64,000 bases of DNA from Burkholderia sp. Ax-1719. Its GTDB lineage: Bacteria > Pseudomonadota > Gammaproteobacteria > Burkholderiales > Burkholderiaceae. Of the stretch, positions 61,242 through 64,000 are shown in pieces. Within the stretch, counting starts at the first letter, position 1. Every line of letters starts with the position of its first letter. Made by a program: the position numbers and the translations under genes. The DNA is taken from positions 62,001 to 126,000 of the forward strand of contig NZ_VWWJ01000015.1 in assembly GCF_011753055.1 (NCBI RefSeq), read 5' to 3'. The notes beneath the pieces are model-generated. The model had not been told where the DNA came from. It worked only from the letters and a program-made list of their open reading frames with translations, and searched no databases.

Positions 61242-62351
61242 ATGAATACAGCCGTCAGCCGCGCGCTGCGCTCACCGCTGCGTACGTCTCTCAAGGCCGG
61301 CGCCATCGCCGCCGTGCTCGCCGCCGCATCGTCGTCGGCCTTCGCGCAGTCGAGCGTGCAGCTTTACGGTCAGGTCGACGAGTGGGTCGGCGCCACGCGC
61401 TTTCCGGGCAGCCAGACCGCATGGAATGTCGGCGGCGGCGGTATGTCCACGTCCTACTGGGGCTTGAAGGGTTCGGAAGACCTGGGCGGCGGCTACAAGG
61501 CCATCTTCACGCTGGAAAGCTTCTTCCGCGCGCAGAACGGCCAGTACGGACGCTTCTCGGGCGACACCTTCTTCGCCCGTAACTCGTACGTGGGTATCGA
61601 ATCGCCCTACGGTACGGTGACGGCGGGTCGTCTCACGACGCAACTGTTCGTTTCGACGATTCTGTTCAACCCGTTCATCGATTCGTACACCTTCTCGCCG
61701 ATGGTGTACCACGTTTACCTGGGCCTTTCGACCTTCCCGACCTACACGACCGACCAGGGCGTGGTGGGCGATTCGGGCTGGAACAACGCGATCCAGTATT
61801 CGACGCCGAACTTCAACGGCCTGTCGGGTTCGGTGATGTACGCGCTGGGCAACACGGCCGGCGAAAACGGCAAGAAGAAGTGGAGCGCCCAGGCGCTGTA
61901 CTTCAACGGCCCGTTTGCCGCCACGGCGGTCTATCAGTACGTCAACTTCAACAACTCGCCGGGCGATATCGGCAGCATCGTGAGCGGCGACACCACCGTC
62001 GTCGGTCTGCGCAGCCAGGGCGTGGCGCAAGTCGGCCTGTCGTACGACCTGAAGTACGTGAAGTTCTTCGGCCAGTACATGTACACGAACAACAACAGCG
62101 ACATCAACAGCTGGCACGTCAACACGGCGCAGGGCGGCGTGTCGGTGCCGGTGGGTCCGGGCACGGTGATGGCGTCGTACGCGTACTCGCGCGACACGGG
62201 CGGCCTGAACCAGACGCACAACACGGCGGCGGTGGGCTACGACTACCCGCTCTCGAAGCGCACGGATCTCTACGCGGCCTACATGTACGACCACTACGAC
62301 AATATGTCGACGGGCATGACCTACGGCGTGGGCGTGCGCGCCAAGTTCTAA
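61242..62351 (+). CDS. General outer-membrane porin
   Basis: 369 residues. Residues 1-35 are a signal peptide (AFAQSS). The mature start SVQLYGQVDEWVG and WGLKGSEDLGGGYKAIFTLE are typical of Burkholderiaceae trimeric porins (OpcP/Omp38 type), and the protein ends VGVRAKF with the terminal Phe needed for BAM insertion. AGGAGA precedes the ATG by seven bases. Codon bias is strong, fitting high expression. It forms a diffusion channel for small hydrophilic solutes. Confidence 0.94.
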   Translation: MNTAVSRALRSPLRTSLKAGAIAAVLAAASSSAFAQSSVQLYGQVDEWVGATRFPGSQTAWNVGGGGMSTSYWGLKGSEDLGGGYKAIFTLESFFRAQNGQYGRFSGDTFFARNSYVGIESPYGTVTAGRLTTQLFVSTILFNPFIDSYTFSPMVYHVYLGLSTFPTYTTDQGVVGDSGWNNAIQYSTPNFNGLSGSVMYALGNTAGENGKKKWSAQALYFNGPFAATAVYQYVNFNNSPGDIGSIVSGDTTVVGLRSQGVAQVGLSYDLKYVKFFGQYMYTNNNSDINSWHVNTAQGGVSVPVGPGTVMASYAYSRDTGGLNQTHNTAAVGYDYPLSKRTDLYAAYMYDHYDNMSTGMTYGVGVRAKF

Positions 62352-62380
62352 GCCTTTCGAGCTTCATCGCATCGCCGGGA

Positions 62381-62419
62381 AACCCCCGTGCTGTTCGCAG
62401 CGCGGGGGTTTTTTCTTTT
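62381..62419 (+). terminator. Intrinsic terminator after porin
   Basis: AACCCCCG / CGGGGGTT stem with internal GCTG/CAGC pairing, followed by a T-run. Confidence 0.85.
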
Positions 62420-62542
62420 GAGCGCTGGAAAGGAAACGCAAGCTCACGACTTGCGCGTTTGGCTACCAGGAATTGATAAAGCGCGCACAATATCGGCGAT
62501 TGTTTCCTGATTCCGATAGACCGAACGAGCAAGAGCAGCGCG

Positions 62543-63499
62543 ATGGATACCCTCGTCAGCATGAAAGTTTTCCGGCAGGTGGTGGAAGCGGGGAGCTTCG
62601 TCGCAGCCGCCGAGCGCATGGAAATGTCCGCGGCCATGGCCAGCAAACACGTGATGCACCTGGAGCAGCAGCTCGGTGCGCGGTTGCTGAACCGCACCAC
62701 GCGGCGCGTCGCGCCTACTGAAGCCGGGCGCGAGTACTACGAACGCGTCGCCCAGGCGCTGACGGAACTCGACGAAGCCGGGCAGGCCGTCGGTGCGGCG
62801 AGCGTGGTGCCGCAGGGGCGGCTGCGCGTGTCGTCGCTCACGGCTTTCGGGCTGCGTCACGTGATGGGCGCGGTGGCGGATTACGCGGCGGATTTCCCGC
62901 AGGTGACCGTCGATATCACGCTGTCGGACCGCGTGGTCGAGCTGATCGACGAGGGCTTCGACGTGGCGATCCGCGCTTCGCCTTCGGGGCTGAAATCGTC
63001 GTCGCTGATTGCGCGGCCGCTCGCTACCGCCCATATCGTGCTGTGCGCGTCGCCCGAGTATCTGCGCCGCCACGGCGTGCCGAAGTCGGTCGCCGATCTC
63101 GCTAACCACAAGTTCGTGCACTATGCGGGCGCGTCGGCGGCGGAACTCGCGCCGTTCTCGGAAGCGGGCGCGCGCCCGAAGCCCGGCGGCAACCTGATCG
63201 TCAATCACCTGGAAGCGTTGCGCGTGGTGGTGTTGCAGGGCGGCGGGCTGTCGATGCTGGGCACGGAAGTGATCGGCGACGATATCGCCGAAGGCCGTCT
63301 CGTGCCGCTGCTCGTCGATGCGCTGCCGCCGCGCGAGTTGCCCATCTACGCGGTGTATGCGAGCCGCCGCCATTTGTCGGCGAAGGTGCGCTCGTTCGTG
63401 GACTTTCTTGCCGCGCGCTTTGGCGAGCGCGCGCTCTGGCCCAACGCCGACGAAATTCGCGCGCTGGCGGCGCGGGCCGCGCAGCGCGTCAAGGTTTAA
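62543..63499 (+). CDS. LysR family transcriptional regulator
   Basis: 318 residues. The N-terminal winged HTH is clear (MKVFRQVVEAGSFVAAAERM, then MSAAMASKHVMHLEQQLGAR, RLLNRTTRRVAPTEAG). The effector domain follows (SVVPQGRLRVSSLTAFGLRH). The pattern is that of the DhcR/AphB-like group (HYAGASAAELAPF-type middle). It is convergent with the nitronate monooxygenase gene, only seven bases apart, so it is not an operon partner; its target is unknown. Confidence 0.92.
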   Translation: MDTLVSMKVFRQVVEAGSFVAAAERMEMSAAMASKHVMHLEQQLGARLLNRTTRRVAPTEAGREYYERVAQALTELDEAGQAVGAASVVPQGRLRVSSLTAFGLRHVMGAVADYAADFPQVTVDITLSDRVVELIDEGFDVAIRASPSGLKSSSLIARPLATAHIVLCASPEYLRRHGVPKSVADLANHKFVHYAGASAAELAPFSEAGARPKPGGNLIVNHLEALRVVVLQGGGLSMLGTEVIGDDIAEGRLVPLLVDALPPRELPIYAVYASRRHLSAKVRSFVDFLAARFGERALWPNADEIRALAARAAQRVKV

Positions 63500-63506
63500 G
63501 CCCGCT

Positions 63507-64000
63507 TTATCGGGCGATGCCGAGCTTCGCCTTCGCCTCGTCGTATTCGCTTTTCAGGCGCGCGACCAGTTCCGCCACCGAGGGCACGTCGTCCATCAGG
63601 CCGACGCCCTGACCCGCGCCCCAGATGTCCTTCCACGCCTTGGCCTTGTCGCCGCCGAAGTTCATCGCCGATTTATCCGATTCCGGCAGCGCATCCGGGT
63701 CGAGTCCCGCATTGACGATGCTCTCGCGGATGTAGTTGCCGTGCACGCCCGTGAAGAGGTTGGTGTAGATGATGTCCGCCGATTTGGCGTTCAGGATCGC
63801 GTGCTTGTAGCCCTCCACCGCGTGCGCCTCCTGGGTGGCGATAAAGCGCGTGCCCATGTAGGCGAGATCGGCGCCCATCGCCTGCGCGGCGAGAATCGAG
63901 CCGCCGTTCGCGATTGCGCCGGAAAGCACGATCGGTCCGTCGAAGATGCGCCGCACTTCGCCCACCAGCGCGAACGGCGAAGTCGTGCCCGCATGGCCGC
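63507..64000 (-). CDS. Nitronate monooxygenase family protein (5' end outside window)
   Basis: The visible 164 codons are the C-terminal half of an FMN-dependent nitronate monooxygenase; the frame stays open to the window edge. GHAGTTSPFALVGEV, then PIVLSGAIANGGSILAAQAM, then GADLAYMGTRFIATQEAH, are the catalytic His loop, FMN-phosphate loop and following helix. It belongs to a different subgroup from the enzyme at 5724-6842 (GHAGT versus GHRGT). The N-terminus is missing because of the window end, not a mutation. Confidence 0.92.
   Translation of the reverse strand, partial: GHAGTTSPFALVGEVRRIFDGPIVLSGAIANGGSILAAQAMGADLAYMGTRFIATQEAHAVEGYKHAILNAKSADIIYTNLFTGVHGNYIRESIVNAGLDPDALPESDKSAMNFGGDKAKAWKDIWGAGQGVGLMDDVPSVAELVARLKSEYDEAKAKLGIAR

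Overview
The window is a GC-rich chromosomal segment of a betaproteobacterium of the family Burkholderiaceae, most likely Paraburkholderia, Caballeronia or Burkholderia. This rests on the DUF4148 secreted proteins, the short H-NS proteins with a YRDP...TWSGRGKPPRW tail, the DUF2239 and DUF3309 proteins, the general porin, and the overall codon use. The genus is an inference from families, not from a database match.

Region 1 (1-20.1 kb) is ordinary chromosome. It carries a DUF4148 protein, an FAD oxidoreductase, a Tat-exported HiPIP, an amidase, a dienelactone hydrolase, a nitronate monooxygenase, a branched-chain amino-acid binding protein, transporters, an H-NS paralogue, a CDF metal exporter, an Lrp regulator, an exonuclease, a metallo-hydrolase and the lipoprotein RlpA. 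It ends in the conserved envelope/replication block rsmI / yraN-diaA-dolP-cytochrome c and a tRNA-Ala(CGC).

Region 2 (20.1-33.2 kb) is an accessory island next to the tRNA. It starts with a tandem array of degenerate ~113-bp units, each with two hairpins, followed by a WYL regulator that lacks its N-terminal HTH. Next come four very small genes (a membrane peptide, a 24-codon ORF, a zinc ribbon and a Gly/Ala-zipper membrane protein) and the two dynamin-like GTPases of an Eleos (LeoBC/LeoA) anti-phage system. A tightly coupled three-gene operon follows: an unrecognised 407-aa protein, a double-HKD PLD-like nuclease and a SNF2 helicase with a ~340-residue insert. I do not recognise this operon as a named system, and it is the best candidate for something undescribed. 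The right edge is marked by a probable IS66 remnant and a SRPBCC gene cut after 18 codons. No integrase was found.

Region 3 (33.3-64 kb) returns to chromosome. It holds a bufferin (copper-binding RiPP) operon bufA-bufB-bufC, three c-di-GMP enzymes (GGDEF; EAL; EAL-CBS-GGDEF), a DUF2239 gene beside a perfect TTACCCGGGTAA palindrome, and NCS2 and CPA1 transporters. It also holds a large indolepyruvate ferredoxin oxidoreductase, a KirBac channel, a LacI-epimerase-sugar kinase operon, an orphan polymorphic toxin with its immunity gene, a YfeH-like transporter, a porin, a LysR regulator and a nitronate monooxygenase cut by the window end.

Non-coding points of note are a three-way-junction RNA structure in the long rlpA leader, an 11-bp tandem repeat before the H-NS gene, several perfect palindromes near promoters, and rsmI/yraN start codons that overlap on opposite strands.
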